Shown here in pieces: positions 1 to 8,454 of a stretch of 64,000 nucleotides of DNA. The position numbers were made by a program, and so were the translations under genes. The DNA comes from Herbiconiux sp. (GTDB taxonomy: Bacteria > Actinomycetota > Actinomycetes > Actinomycetales > Microbacteriaceae): positions 1 to 64,000 of the forward strand of contig NZ_JAHFUY010000018.1 of NCBI RefSeq assembly GCF_023264895.1, written 5' to 3'. The notes below the pieces were generated by a model, which saw only the letters and a list, made by a program, of their open reading frames with translations, ran no database searches and had not been told where the DNA came from. Within the stretch, counting starts at the first letter, position 1, and every line of letters begins with the position of its first letter.

Positions 1-62
1 TCGTCGGCGATGATGCCGAAGGGGCCGTCTGGGGTCTCTGTGAATTGGATCGTTGCCGTCAT
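1..62 (-). CDS. Methylated-DNA--protein-cysteine methyltransferase (Ogt-like), N-terminal fragment cut by the window edge
   Basis: Reverse complement of 1-62 reads ATG ACG GCA ACG ATC CAA TTC ... = MTATIQFTETPDGPFGIIAD. Its ATG overlaps the stop of the Ada-AlkA gene (ATGA). The product is inferred from this short N-terminus plus operon context. Confidence 0.6.
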   Translation of the reverse strand, partial: MTATIQFTETPDGPFGIIAD

Positions 63-1840
63 GGGGTGGTTGTCCTTGGTTTCTTGGCTGGCGCTGGGCG
101 GCGTGGTGTGGTGGATGTTCCGATCGAGTCATCTCCCGCGTCAGCTTCGCCGACGCCTGCCAGGCCCACCAATGACTCGATCGGAACATCCACCACACCA
201 CGCCGCCCGGGTTTCGCAGAGGGCCTTGTGGGGGTGAGGGGGGAAGTGGCGGTGGGGCGGGGGGCTGAGGCTCGCCAGAGGTGGAGGGAGAGGTAGGTGC
301 GCCAGGGGGTGAAGGGGGCCGACCAGGTGGTGAGGGACTTGGGGGTGTCGGGGAGGGTGAGGGCTCGGGCGCCGGCTCGGAGGGCCGAGTCGCCGGGGAG
401 GAGGATGTCGGGGGCGTGGAGGAGGCGCATGGCGAGGTAGCCGGCGGTCCAGGGGCCGATGCCGGGGAGGGCGGTGAGGCGGGCGTGCAGGTCGTCGGGG
501 TCGGCCGCGATGGAGAGGTCGAGGGCGCCCTCGGCTAGGGCCTCGGCGGTGGCGACGATGGTGCGGATCTTGGCGCGGGGGCCTGTGAGCACGGCCTCGG
601 CGTGGGTGGCGACCTCGGCGGCGGTCGGGAAGAGGAGGGTGAGGGGCTGGTGGCCGTCGGCGGCGTCGCCGTCCTGGCTGCCCGGCGCGTGCGGGTAGGG
701 GGTGCCGGCTGCCGCGGCGAGGCGGTGCAGGAGGGTGCGGGCGGAGGCGACGGAGATCTGCTGGCCGAGGATGGCGCGGAACAGCATCTCGTCCGGGTCG
801 ACCGCACCGGGCATCCGGATGCCGGGGAGTTCGCGGAGGTGGGCCTCGAGAGCGGGCGAACCCAGGGTCGCGGCGGCCTCGCGGAGGGCGTCGTCGATGG
901 CTGAGGGGTCGGCGTCGAGGTCGAAGAGGCGGCGCACACGGGCCACGAGCACGGGGAGGTCGGCGAGCGCGGTGAGGTGGGCCTCGAGGTGGAGGAGGCC
1001 GGGGGTGCCGGGGTCGTGGCTCACCGTGAAGCGGGCGGGGCCGGCGGGCAGGCGCAGGGTGCGGGAGTAGTGGGCGGGGCCGGCGTCTTCGATGCCGGGG
1101 ACCGCGCGGGCGGCGAGCCAGGTGAAGACGCCGGCCGCGTCGAAGGGCTCGCGGTACGGGAGGGTGAGCGTGAGAGCACTCGGCGCAGTGGGGCCGGACG
1201 CAGGGCCGGATGCAGGACCGGACGCGGGGCCGGAAGCAGGACCGGTCGTGGCGCCGGAAGCGGCCCCGGGGGCCGGAGCCCGGTGGGACTGGCGGGCGCG
1301 GACCTCGCTGGGGGTCAGCCGGAAGACCTCGGCGATGGTCTCGTTGAACTGGCGGATGCTGCGGAAGCCCGCGGCGTAGGCGATGTCGGCCATCGGCAGG
1401 TCGGTCGAGGTGAGGAGCGTGCGGGCGGTCTGCGCCCGGTGCGCGCGGGCGAGGGCGAGGGGCCCGGCGCCGAGCTCCTGGCGCAGCACGCGGGTGAGGT
1501 GGCGGGGCGAGTAGCCGAGCCGGGAGGCGAGGCCGTCGACGCCTTCGCGCTCCACGAGGCCGTCGCCGATGAGGCGCATGGCGCGGGCGGTGAGGTCGTG
1601 CCGGAGGTTCCAGTCGGGGGTGCCGGGCACCGCCTCAGGCAGGCAGCGCTTGCAAGCGCGGTAGCCGGCCTCGTGGGCCGCGGCGCTCGTGGCGTAGAAG
1701 GTGACGTTGCCGGGCTTCGGAGTGCGGGCCGGGCAGCTCGGGCGGCAGTAGATGCCGGTGGAGCTCACGGCGGTGATGAACTGGCCGTCGAAACGGGCGT
1801 CGCGCGACTGGATGATGCGGTAGCGCGAGTCGAAGTCCAT
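59..1840 (-). CDS. Ada N-terminal domain / AraC HTH / AlkA 3-methyladenine DNA glycosylase fusion
   Basis: MDFDSRYRIIQSRDARFDGQF...YCRPSCPARTPKPGNVTFY...ACKRCLPEA (Ada Zn site), HTH, then AlkA HhH region LPGIGPWTAGYLAMR. Start taken at the internal Met (1840); upstream ORF sequence looks non-native. Confidence 0.9.
   Translation of the reverse strand: MDFDSRYRIIQSRDARFDGQFITAVSSTGIYCRPSCPARTPKPGNVTFYATSAAAHEAGYRACKRCLPEAVPGTPDWNLRHDLTARAMRLIGDGLVEREGVDGLASRLGYSPRHLTRVLRQELGAGPLALARAHRAQTARTLLTSTDLPMADIAYAAGFRSIRQFNETIAEVFRLTPSEVRARQSHRAPAPGAASGATTGPASGPASGPASGPASGPTAPSALTLTLPYREPFDAAGVFTWLAARAVPGIEDAGPAHYSRTLRLPAGPARFTVSHDPGTPGLLHLEAHLTALADLPVLVARVRRLFDLDADPSAIDDALREAAATLGSPALEAHLRELPGIRMPGAVDPDEMLFRAILGQQISVASARTLLHRLAAAAGTPYPHAPGSQDGDAADGHQPLTLLFPTAAEVATHAEAVLTGPRAKIRTIVATAEALAEGALDLSIAADPDDLHARLTALPGIGPWTAGYLAMRLLHAPDILLPGDSALRAGARALTLPDTPKSLTTWSAPFTPWRTYLSLHLWRASAPRPTATSPLTPTRPSAKPGRRGVVDVPIESLVGLAGVGEADAGDDSIGTSTTPRRPAPAKKPRTTTP
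96..208. repeat. Perfect 37-bp inverted repeat with 39-bp loop, inside the 3' end of the Ada-AlkA gene
   Basis: 96-132 GGGCGGCGTGGTGTGGTGGATGTTCCGATCGAGTCAT is the exact reverse complement of 172-208. Confidence 0.97.
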
Positions 1841-1953
1841 GCAGGCAGTCTCACACGCGCCGCGGCCACCTGCTAGCGGAAATCGGACACGGCTGTGGAG
1901 GAGCGCGCCCGCGCCCCTGGGGGATGTCGGCGGGGCCACGTAGGGTCGGCCTC

Positions 1954-3048
1954 ATGGCGCACTCCATCGTTCCCCCGTATCTGCTCGCCCGCCTCGCCGA
2001 GACGGATGCCGAAGGCCTCCAGCGCGCCGCCCTCGCCGCGCGGCGCTCGCTCGCCGCCGACCCGCCGCTCCGGGCGGAACGGCAGCGGGAGGGCGTGTTC
2101 GTGCCGTCGTCGGTGGTGCTCGACGCGGCCGAGCCGGGCATGGCATCCTTCACCGGGCTCGCCGGCGTCACGGAGCCCCAGCGCACGATCTCGGATGCCG
2201 AGGGGCGCGAGCGCCTGCCGGGCACCGTGGTGCGGCGCGAGACGGACGGTCCGGTCGACGACGTGGCGGTGAACGAGGCCTACGACGGGCTCGGCGCCAC
2301 CCACGCCCTGCTGCTCGAGGCCTTCGGCCGCGCCTCGATCGACGGGCTCGGCCTGCCGCTGGACGCGACGGTGCACTACGGCGAGGACTACGACAACGCT
2401 TTCTGGGACGGCGAGCGCATGGTCTTCGGCGACGGCGACGGCGAGGTCTTCGGCCGGTTCACCGCGTCGCTCTCGGTGATCGGGCACGAGCTCGCGCACG
2501 GGGTGACGCAGTACACGGCGGGGCTCGCCTACGAGGGCCAGTCCGGCGCGCTCAACGAGTCGTTCTCGGATGTGATCGGGGCACTCGTGGAGCAGCACCG
2601 GCTGGGGCAGACGGCGGGAGAGGCCGGCTGGCTGATCGGCGAGGGGCTCTTCACCGATGCGGTGGAGGGGCGGGCGCTGCGGTCGATGATCGAGCCGGGG
2701 TCTGCCTACGACGACGACGTGCTGGGGCGCGATCCGCAGCCGGGCAACATGGCGGGCTACGTCGAGACCGACGACGACAACGGGGGCGTGCACCTGAACT
2801 CCGGCATCCCGAACCGTGCCTTCGCGCTCGCTGCGCGGGCGGTGGGCGGATTCGCTTGGGAGGGTGTGGGGGCCGTCTGGTACGACGCCATGACCGGGCC
2901 ACTGGACGAGCGGGCCGACTTCGCAGCGTTCGCGGAGGCCACGCTCGTCGCCTCGGACGCGCGGTTCGGGGCGGGCTCAGAGGTGTCGAGCGCGATCGCG
3001 GAGGCGTGGCGTACGGTGGGCGTGAGGAGCGATGAGCGAGCAGACTGA
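1954..3048 (+). CDS. M4 (thermolysin/protealysin-like) metallopeptidase
   Basis: HELAHGVTQYTAGLAYEGQSGALNESFSDVIGA (HExxH plus downstream Glu motif); N-terminal protealysin-type propeptide. Confidence 0.92.
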   Translation: MAHSIVPPYLLARLAETDAEGLQRAALAARRSLAADPPLRAERQREGVFVPSSVVLDAAEPGMASFTGLAGVTEPQRTISDAEGRERLPGTVVRRETDGPVDDVAVNEAYDGLGATHALLLEAFGRASIDGLGLPLDATVHYGEDYDNAFWDGERMVFGDGDGEVFGRFTASLSVIGHELAHGVTQYTAGLAYEGQSGALNESFSDVIGALVEQHRLGQTAGEAGWLIGEGLFTDAVEGRALRSMIEPGSAYDDDVLGRDPQPGNMAGYVETDDDNGGVHLNSGIPNRAFALAARAVGGFAWEGVGAVWYDAMTGPLDERADFAAFAEATLVASDARFGAGSEVSSAIAEAWRTVGVRSDERAD

Positions 3049-3451
3049 CGACGAGACGGGCACCGGAGCCGACGCGGGCGACGGTGCGGACGCGGGCGAC
3101 ACCGCGGCGGGCGACGCCGAGGCGGGCGCACGTGCGCTGCGCATCACGGTGGCGCGATCCGGCGGTGTGGCGGGCATGTCGCCGAGCTGGACCGTGACGG
3201 CCGAGGGCGAGAGCGATGTCGACGGATGGCTCGACCTCGTGGAGTCGTGCCCGTGGGATGCCGGCGATCCGGGTGATCCGGATGGAGCCGACCGCTTCGT
3301 CTACACGATCCGCGTGCTCGTGCAGGCCCCGAAGGTCGCGGGCGAGCGCGATGCGCGGGTGCCCGAGCGCGACCTCACCGGCCCGTGGCGCGACCTCGTC
3401 GACCGGGTCAAGGCCGAGGCGGCGCCCCGCCCCCGGCGCGCGAAGCGGTAG
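3032..3451 (+). CDS. Emfourin-like protealysin inhibitor
   Basis: Small protein overlapping the M4 protease 3' end; RALRITVARSGGVAGMSPSWTV...DRFVYTIRV resembles emfourin; the M4-emfourin gene pair is established. Confidence 0.75.
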   Translation: MSEQTDDETGTGADAGDGADAGDTAAGDAEAGARALRITVARSGGVAGMSPSWTVTAEGESDVDGWLDLVESCPWDAGDPGDPDGADRFVYTIRVLVQAPKVAGERDARVPERDLTGPWRDLVDRVKAEAAPRPRRAKR

Positions 3452-3457
3452 GTCCGC

Positions 3458-4447
3458 TCAGCCGAAGACGCCGTTGACGTAGTCGAAGGTGCGCGAGTCG
3501 ATCGGGCTCGAGAACATCGCCTCGGTGCTGCCGTGCTCGACGATGGCGCCCGGCTGCCCCTGCGAGGCGAGGAAGAACGCGCACTGGGTCGAGACGCGCT
3601 GCGCCTGCTGCATGTTGTGGGTGACGATGACGATCGTGACGTCGTTCACGAGCTCGAGCATGGTCTCCTCGATCACTCGCGTGGAGGTGGGGTCGAGCGC
3701 CGAGCACGGCTCGTCCATGAGCAGCACCTTCGGCTTCACCGCGAGCGAGCGGGCGATGCAGAGCCGCTGCTGCTGTCCGCCCGAGAGGCCGCCGCCGGGG
3801 GCGCGCAGGCGGTCGCGCACCTCCTTCCAAAGGCCGGCCTTGGTGAGGCAGGTCTCGACGAGGTGGTCCTTGCGGTCGCGGTCGGCCTTCGTGCCGGTGA
3901 GCTTGAGCCCGGCGAGCACGTTGTCGTAGATCGACATCGCGGGGAACGGGTTGGGCTTCTGGAACACCATGCCGATGGCCTTGCGGGCCTCCACGAGACG
4001 ACGCGACGGGTCGTAGATGTCTTCGCCGTCGATGAGCACCTCGCCCGCGAGGCTCGCGGAGGGGATGAGCTCGTGCATGCGGTTGAGGATGCGCAGGAAG
4101 GTCGACTTGCCGCAGCCCGAGGGCCCGATGAGCGAGGTCACGACGCCGGCGGGCATGGTGAGCGAGACACGGTCGAGCACCTGGTGGTCGCCGAACCAGG
4201 CCGAGATGTTGCGGGCGTCGAGCTCGGCGAGCGGCGGCCGCTCGGCCTGCACGATCGCCTGCTCGAAGCTCGCGGCCGAACCCGCTCCGGTGACCTGGTG
4301 CTGCACCGTGATCGGGCCGGGGTTCAGACGATCGGAGGGTCTCGCGAGCGGTGGGAGGAGGGCCGCGCCCTTCATGATCTTGCGCTGGTCGCGGCGGCTG
4401 AGCGGCGGCAGCACGGTGGTCACGTCGTCGGTGGGGGTGTCGGTCAC
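3458..4447 (-). CDS. pstB: Phosphate ABC transporter ATP-binding protein PstB
   Basis: Walker [45 protein letters not shown] start. Confidence 0.95.
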   Translation of the reverse strand: MTDTPTDDVTTVLPPLSRRDQRKIMKGAALLPPLARPSDRLNPGPITVQHQVTGAGSAASFEQAIVQAERPPLAELDARNISAWFGDHQVLDRVSLTMPAGVVTSLIGPSGCGKSTFLRILNRMHELIPSASLAGEVLIDGEDIYDPSRRLVEARKAIGMVFQKPNPFPAMSIYDNVLAGLKLTGTKADRDRKDHLVETCLTKAGLWKEVRDRLRAPGGGLSGGQQQRLCIARSLAVKPKVLLMDEPCSALDPTSTRVIEETMLELVNDVTIVIVTHNMQQAQRVSTQCAFFLASQGQPGAIVEHGSTEAMFSSPIDSRTFDYVNGVFG

Positions 4448-4468
4448 GGCTTCATCACTCTCATCGGG

Positions 4469-5422
4469 TCACAGCAGGTTCGGGAGGAGGCGGGTGACCT
4501 GGTCGGCGACCAGGAGCCCGGCGAGGAACATCACGGGCACGAACACGACCCAGACCTTCTGGGCGCCGATGCGGCGGTAGGCCCAGACGGCGGCGATCTC
4601 GGCCACCACGAAGAACTGCAGGGCGAACACGAGCGCCCAGACCGTGGAGGTGTCGGTGGCCATCTCGAGGTCCTCGAGCGGCAGGGTGCGGTAGGCGGTC
4701 TGCCTCGCGCCCGCCGGCTCCGCGTCCGACACGAGCTGCGCATCCACCCGCGCCGTGCCGGACGGGATGAACGCGGGACCACGAGCGGTCTCGAGGATGA
4801 GCCGGCTCTCCCCCGCGATCGGGTTGGGAGGCGAAGGATCGCCGGCGTAGCGCACGCCGATGACCTCGAACTCCTGCAGCCCCTGGCCGGTGAGCACCGA
4901 GAACTCCTCGCCGGGGGCGAGCTCCTGGATGCGGCTGAACGGCCCGCCGTACGCGGCCGCTCGCCCCATGACGATGCTGAGCCCCTCCTGCCCGGGGAGC
5001 ACGGTGTCTCGGCGATGCGCGGGCCCGGACGTCGTGTCGCCGGACGACGAGCCCTCCACGATCACCTCCCGCACTCCGAGCGACGGGATCTCGATGATCC
5101 CGACGGGTGCGCCGTCCAGCAGCAGCGTGTCGTCGAAGGCGCCCTCGCTCACGGGGGCGGTGCCCGCCGAGAGCTGAGCGCGGTAGGAGTCGGAGAGCTG
5201 CTGCTGCGCGACCGCGTGCTGCAGGTGGCTCAGCAGCATCAGGTTGAGGGCGAACGCGAAGATGAGCGACGCCACGACCACGAGGGCGCTCCGCGAGAAG
5301 ACCTGCCCTGAGGTCAGCGGGGCCAGCGGCTGCAGCGATCGCGGGAGCCGCTTCGGCATGCGCGGAACCGGTGCGGGAGGGGGCGTGTAGGCGGTCGACC
5401 GCCTCGCCGTGGGAGCGCTCAC
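4469..5422 (-). CDS. Sortase-fold membrane protein, probably catalytically inactive
   Basis: IEIPSLGVREVIVEG...VLPGQEGLSIVMGRAAAYGGPFSRIQELAPGEEFSVLTGQGLQEFEVIGVR...SRLILETARGP...ARVDAQLVSD follows sortase order, but GHR reads GRA and TC reads TA. N- and C-terminal TM helices. Confidence 0.7.
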   Translation of the reverse strand: MSAPTARRSTAYTPPPAPVPRMPKRLPRSLQPLAPLTSGQVFSRSALVVVASLIFAFALNLMLLSHLQHAVAQQQLSDSYRAQLSAGTAPVSEGAFDDTLLLDGAPVGIIEIPSLGVREVIVEGSSSGDTTSGPAHRRDTVLPGQEGLSIVMGRAAAYGGPFSRIQELAPGEEFSVLTGQGLQEFEVIGVRYAGDPSPPNPIAGESRLILETARGPAFIPSGTARVDAQLVSDAEPAGARQTAYRTLPLEDLEMATDTSTVWALVFALQFFVVAEIAAVWAYRRIGAQKVWVVFVPVMFLAGLLVADQVTRLLPNLL

Positions 5423-6165
5423 GCGGCGCTCTCCGTGAGCGCGGGCACGCGCATGGCGCGCACGAGTTGCACGACCACGAAGGCCAGGCCGGCGAGCGCG
5501 GCGGTGCCGAGCAGGAACCACGGCGGCAGCACCACGAAGGCATCGCGCGTCACCGGGGTGAGCGCGACCCCGTCGACCGACTCGGGCGGGGTGAAGGTGT
5601 AGTGCGCGGTGGCGAAGGTGTACTGGCCCACCCCGGTGAGGGTCGCCGAGACGACCTTCGACTCCTGCGGCTTCAGCCCCGAGAGCTCCACGTCGTCCTG
5701 AGCACTGAGCTCGGTGCCGAAGGGGCTCGAGACCCAGAACCTGGCCGACCCCGAGAGCTCACCCGTCGAGACGTTGCGCACCGTGAACCAGGTCTTCAGC
5801 TCGCCGCCGAGCGGATCGATCGAGGGCAGGTACTCCGTGCTGAGGCCACTGACGTAGAGCACGCCGCCGATGCTGTACTCGTCGTCGGTGGGAGCAGGCG
5901 GGTTCAGGGGGTCGTTCACGACCACGGAGCCGCCCACGTTCGTGCTCGTGGTCGTGCTCGGCCGCGAGGCGGGCGGCACCGGTGCGGGCGACGACGTCGC
6001 GCCGCCTGGGCCGACCGTCACGGTGAGGCCGATGCCCTCCGGCGCCGGATCCGTCGCAGCAGAGGCCGCGCCTGCGCCCATCGAGACGGCGGCGAAGGCG
6101 GCGATCCCGGCGAGCACCGCCACGGCGGCACCGCGTCGGAGGACCGTCGGCAGCGCGCGCCTCAT
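5419..6165 (-). CDS. Secreted, C-terminally membrane-anchored surface protein of the WxL/DUF916 cluster
   Basis: Signal peptide, Ser/Thr/Pro linker, TM LPPWFLLGTAALAGLAFVVVQLV; 4-nt overlap with upstream and downstream genes. Confidence 0.65.
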   Translation of the reverse strand: MRRALPTVLRRGAAVAVLAGIAAFAAVSMGAGAASAATDPAPEGIGLTVTVGPGGATSSPAPVPPASRPSTTTSTNVGGSVVVNDPLNPPAPTDDEYSIGGVLYVSGLSTEYLPSIDPLGGELKTWFTVRNVSTGELSGSARFWVSSPFGTELSAQDDVELSGLKPQESKVVSATLTGVGQYTFATAHYTFTPPESVDGVALTPVTRDAFVVLPPWFLLGTAALAGLAFVVVQLVRAMRVPALTESAA

Positions 6166-7271
6166 CGCCGCTCGTTCGAGGCGACCGGGGCCGACTCCTC
6201 GAGTGCCGCTCGCCGCGCTTCGGCCTGGGTGTAGGCGATCCACTCCCGCGCGGTCTTCTCGTCGCGCGCGCGGCGGATGCGCAGGAAGCCCCAGACGAGT
6301 GCCGCGAGCACGAGCGCGGCGAGCAGCAGCCACGGCACGGCGAACGCCACGGTGTCGCGGTTCACCTGGTCGAGGGCGCCCGGGTCCATGGCGTCGGCGT
6401 CGACGCGGGGCTGGAGGGTGACGTAGGGGTTGAGGTAGCCGAGCTGAGCGACGCCGGGCACGGTCATCGTGATGGTGCGCGTGGCGCCCGGCAGCATCTC
6501 GGAGAGCTCCTGGCGGGAGAGCTCACCGGCGCCGATGCCGAAGTACGTCTTCACCCCGGCCACCATGTCGGCCGACAGCGCCACGTTGCCGGCGTTGGTG
6601 ACCGTGAAGGTGACGTCGGTGGTGCCGTCGAGCGGGTTGACCTCGCCGTTGTAGTCGGCGGCGATGCTCGAGATCGAGAGGGCGGGCTGCAGCTCGCCGG
6701 GAACGCGGACGTAGACGCGCGTGGCGACACGGCGGTCGACGACGATCTGGCCGTCGGGGGTCGCCACCGAGATCACGATGCCGGCCGCGTGGTCGCCGGG
6801 AGCGGCGTCGGCGGGGACGGTGACGGAGAACGGCACGACCTGCGAGGTGCCGGGCTCCAAGGGGAGGTCGACCTCGGCGGCGCCGTTGATGAACCCGAAC
6901 CAGCTCCCGGCGTCGGTCGGAGCGGCGCCGGTCTCGAGCAGGCCGTACGATCCGTCCTCGGTGTTGAAGGCATCCGTGCCGTAGATCTTCATGACCTGTG
7001 GGGTGGTTCCGGTGTTGCTCACCTCGTAGTAGTCGAGGATCTGCTGGCCGGGCGCGACCTCGTAGCTGAAACGGCTCCGGTTGTCGGCAGCGGTCTCCCC
7101 AGAAGGCGATCCGGAGATGCCATCGGTGTCGTCCGCGACGGCGGGCGCGGCCGAGAGCGTCGAGGCGCCCACGGCGAGCGCAAGAGCCACGAGGGCGGCA
7201 AGACGCGGCACCGCATTCGTGAGCGGGCGGCTGGAGCGGACGGCTCGGGCCGAAGACAAGTAGGGAAGCAC
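6162..7271 (-). CDS. DUF916-like (WxL-associated peptidoglycan-binding) surface protein with C-terminal TM
   Basis: RFSYEVAPGQQILDYYEVSNTGTTPQVMKIYGTDAFNTEDGSYGLLETGAAPTDAGSWFGF...VPFSVTVPADAAPGDHAAGIVIS; TM VPWLLLAALVLAALVWGFL. Confidence 0.75.
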   Translation of the reverse strand: MLPYLSSARAVRSSRPLTNAVPRLAALVALALAVGASTLSAAPAVADDTDGISGSPSGETAADNRSRFSYEVAPGQQILDYYEVSNTGTTPQVMKIYGTDAFNTEDGSYGLLETGAAPTDAGSWFGFINGAAEVDLPLEPGTSQVVPFSVTVPADAAPGDHAAGIVISVATPDGQIVVDRRVATRVYVRVPGELQPALSISSIAADYNGEVNPLDGTTDVTFTVTNAGNVALSADMVAGVKTYFGIGAGELSRQELSEMLPGATRTITMTVPGVAQLGYLNPYVTLQPRVDADAMDPGALDQVNRDTVAFAVPWLLLAALVLAALVWGFLRIRRARDEKTAREWIAYTQAEARRAALEESAPVASNERR

Positions 7272-7313
7272 AGTTCATTCATCCAGGGTCGGTTGGCTTT
7301 ACGGGAGAGTTCG

Positions 7314-7331
7314 AGCGAACTACAGGTGAAC
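7314..7331 (-). promoter_or_regulatory. Candidate PHO box: GTTCACC-TGTA-GTTCGCT, 11-nt direct repeat
   Basis: Minus-strand heptamers spaced 11 nt, in the gap upstream of the DUF916-like gene; resembles the Streptomyces PhoP PHO-box layout. Confidence 0.45.
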
Positions 7332-7373
7332 GAGAGGGGACCGCACCGTGAGCGCGACCCCCTCCCAGTGCGA

Positions 7374-8423
7374 CTACTTCGAGACCAGCGTGAGCGTGAG
7401 CTTCGAGGTGTAAGTGCCGACCGGTGACCCCGCCGGAGCGACGAACTTCAGGTCGGCGTCGAACTCGACCGTGCCCGCCGCGGGCTGGTCGGCGTTCGCC
7501 TGCGCGAATACCGACGGGTAGGCGGCGGAGCCGGCGACCTGGGGAGCCGCGACGACCACGTTCGGGTTCTGCGCAGTGATCGGCGAGACGCCGAGCTGCC
7601 TCGCCCCGATCTTCTTGGTGGCGTCGGCCGAGTTCGAGAACTCGGTGACCGATGTCGTCAGGGTCCAACCCGGGTGCGTGCGGTAACGGGTGTCCGTCAC
7701 CGAGAAGACACCGAGTGTTCCCGTGGAGGTCGAAAGGCCGTCGACGGCGGAGGGGCTGCCGATCGTGGCCGTGTTCGACTTCGGAGCGGTGAGGGTCAGT
7801 TTCTCGGGCACCGACGGATCGATGACCTCGGCATTCAGCGTCACGTCGAACTCGCCTCCGTTCTCGACGGGAGGGACGACGGCACCGGGCGTCGCGAACT
7901 TGAACGTGCCACCGTTGTCGACGTTGATGTACGTGAAGTACGCGCCTCCGTCGGAGACCGTCAGCCCGTTGTTCTTCATGAACGCGAAGCCGAGGCTGAA
8001 GTCACCCCCGGCCTTGACTGTGCTGAGGTTCCCGGAGGTCTGGTTGCCGAGCGACAGCACCGGGAGGTACATGTTCTTGTTGTCGTCGAGGTAGGTGTCG
8101 GTCCACGCGACCCACTTGCTCGGGTCGTTCTCCTGGCCGCGCGGGGCGACGAAGGTCTTGGCGATGGTCGTGTCCGGCGAACCCGGGAACGTCGCATTGA
8201 TGTCGACGGTGTCGGGACGGGCGATGACCGGGTCTTCGAAGCCGAGCTGGGTGCCCTTGGGGTAGATGGTCCCGTCGGCGCCGCTGGCAGCGAAAAGGGG
8301 GCCTTTGGAGCCGACGGTGGCGACGGGCTCGGTGGCGGCGAGTGCGGCCGTCGCGGAGCCCGCGACGAGCGCGGCGGCGAGGATGCCGACCGCGGCAACG
8401 CGGATGCTGGTGGAGCGGATCAT
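7374..8423 (-). CDS. Secreted WxL-domain-like surface protein
   Basis: Signal peptide AALVAGSATAALA; C-terminal VTDTRYRTHPGWTLTTSVTEFSN...IGARQLGVSP...AGTVEFDADLKFVAPAGSPVGTYTSKLTLTL matches WxL-domain order. Confidence 0.65.
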   Translation of the reverse strand: MIRSTSIRVAAVGILAAALVAGSATAALAATEPVATVGSKGPLFAASGADGTIYPKGTQLGFEDPVIARPDTVDINATFPGSPDTTIAKTFVAPRGQENDPSKWVAWTDTYLDDNKNMYLPVLSLGNQTSGNLSTVKAGGDFSLGFAFMKNNGLTVSDGGAYFTYINVDNGGTFKFATPGAVVPPVENGGEFDVTLNAEVIDPSVPEKLTLTAPKSNTATIGSPSAVDGLSTSTGTLGVFSVTDTRYRTHPGWTLTTSVTEFSNSADATKKIGARQLGVSPITAQNPNVVVAAPQVAGSAAYPSVFAQANADQPAAGTVEFDADLKFVAPAGSPVGTYTSKLTLTLVSK

Positions 8424-8454
8424 GATGATCGAATGCCTTTCAGGTTCTCGCGGC

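Noticed and set aside
3533-5311. Large + strand ORF (592 aa) antisense to pstB and the sortase-like gene, and similar long antisense ORFs (e.g. 34225-36207, 35733-38093, 57922-62013)
   Set aside because: Arg/Gly/His-rich frames antisense to clear genes, expected in high-GC codon usage; no recognisable domains.
4469-5422. Active class E sortase for the neighbouring surface proteins
   Set aside because: No catalytic Cys or His at the expected positions, and no LPXTG-like motif was noticed in the neighbouring proteins; they end in TM helices without a sorting signal.
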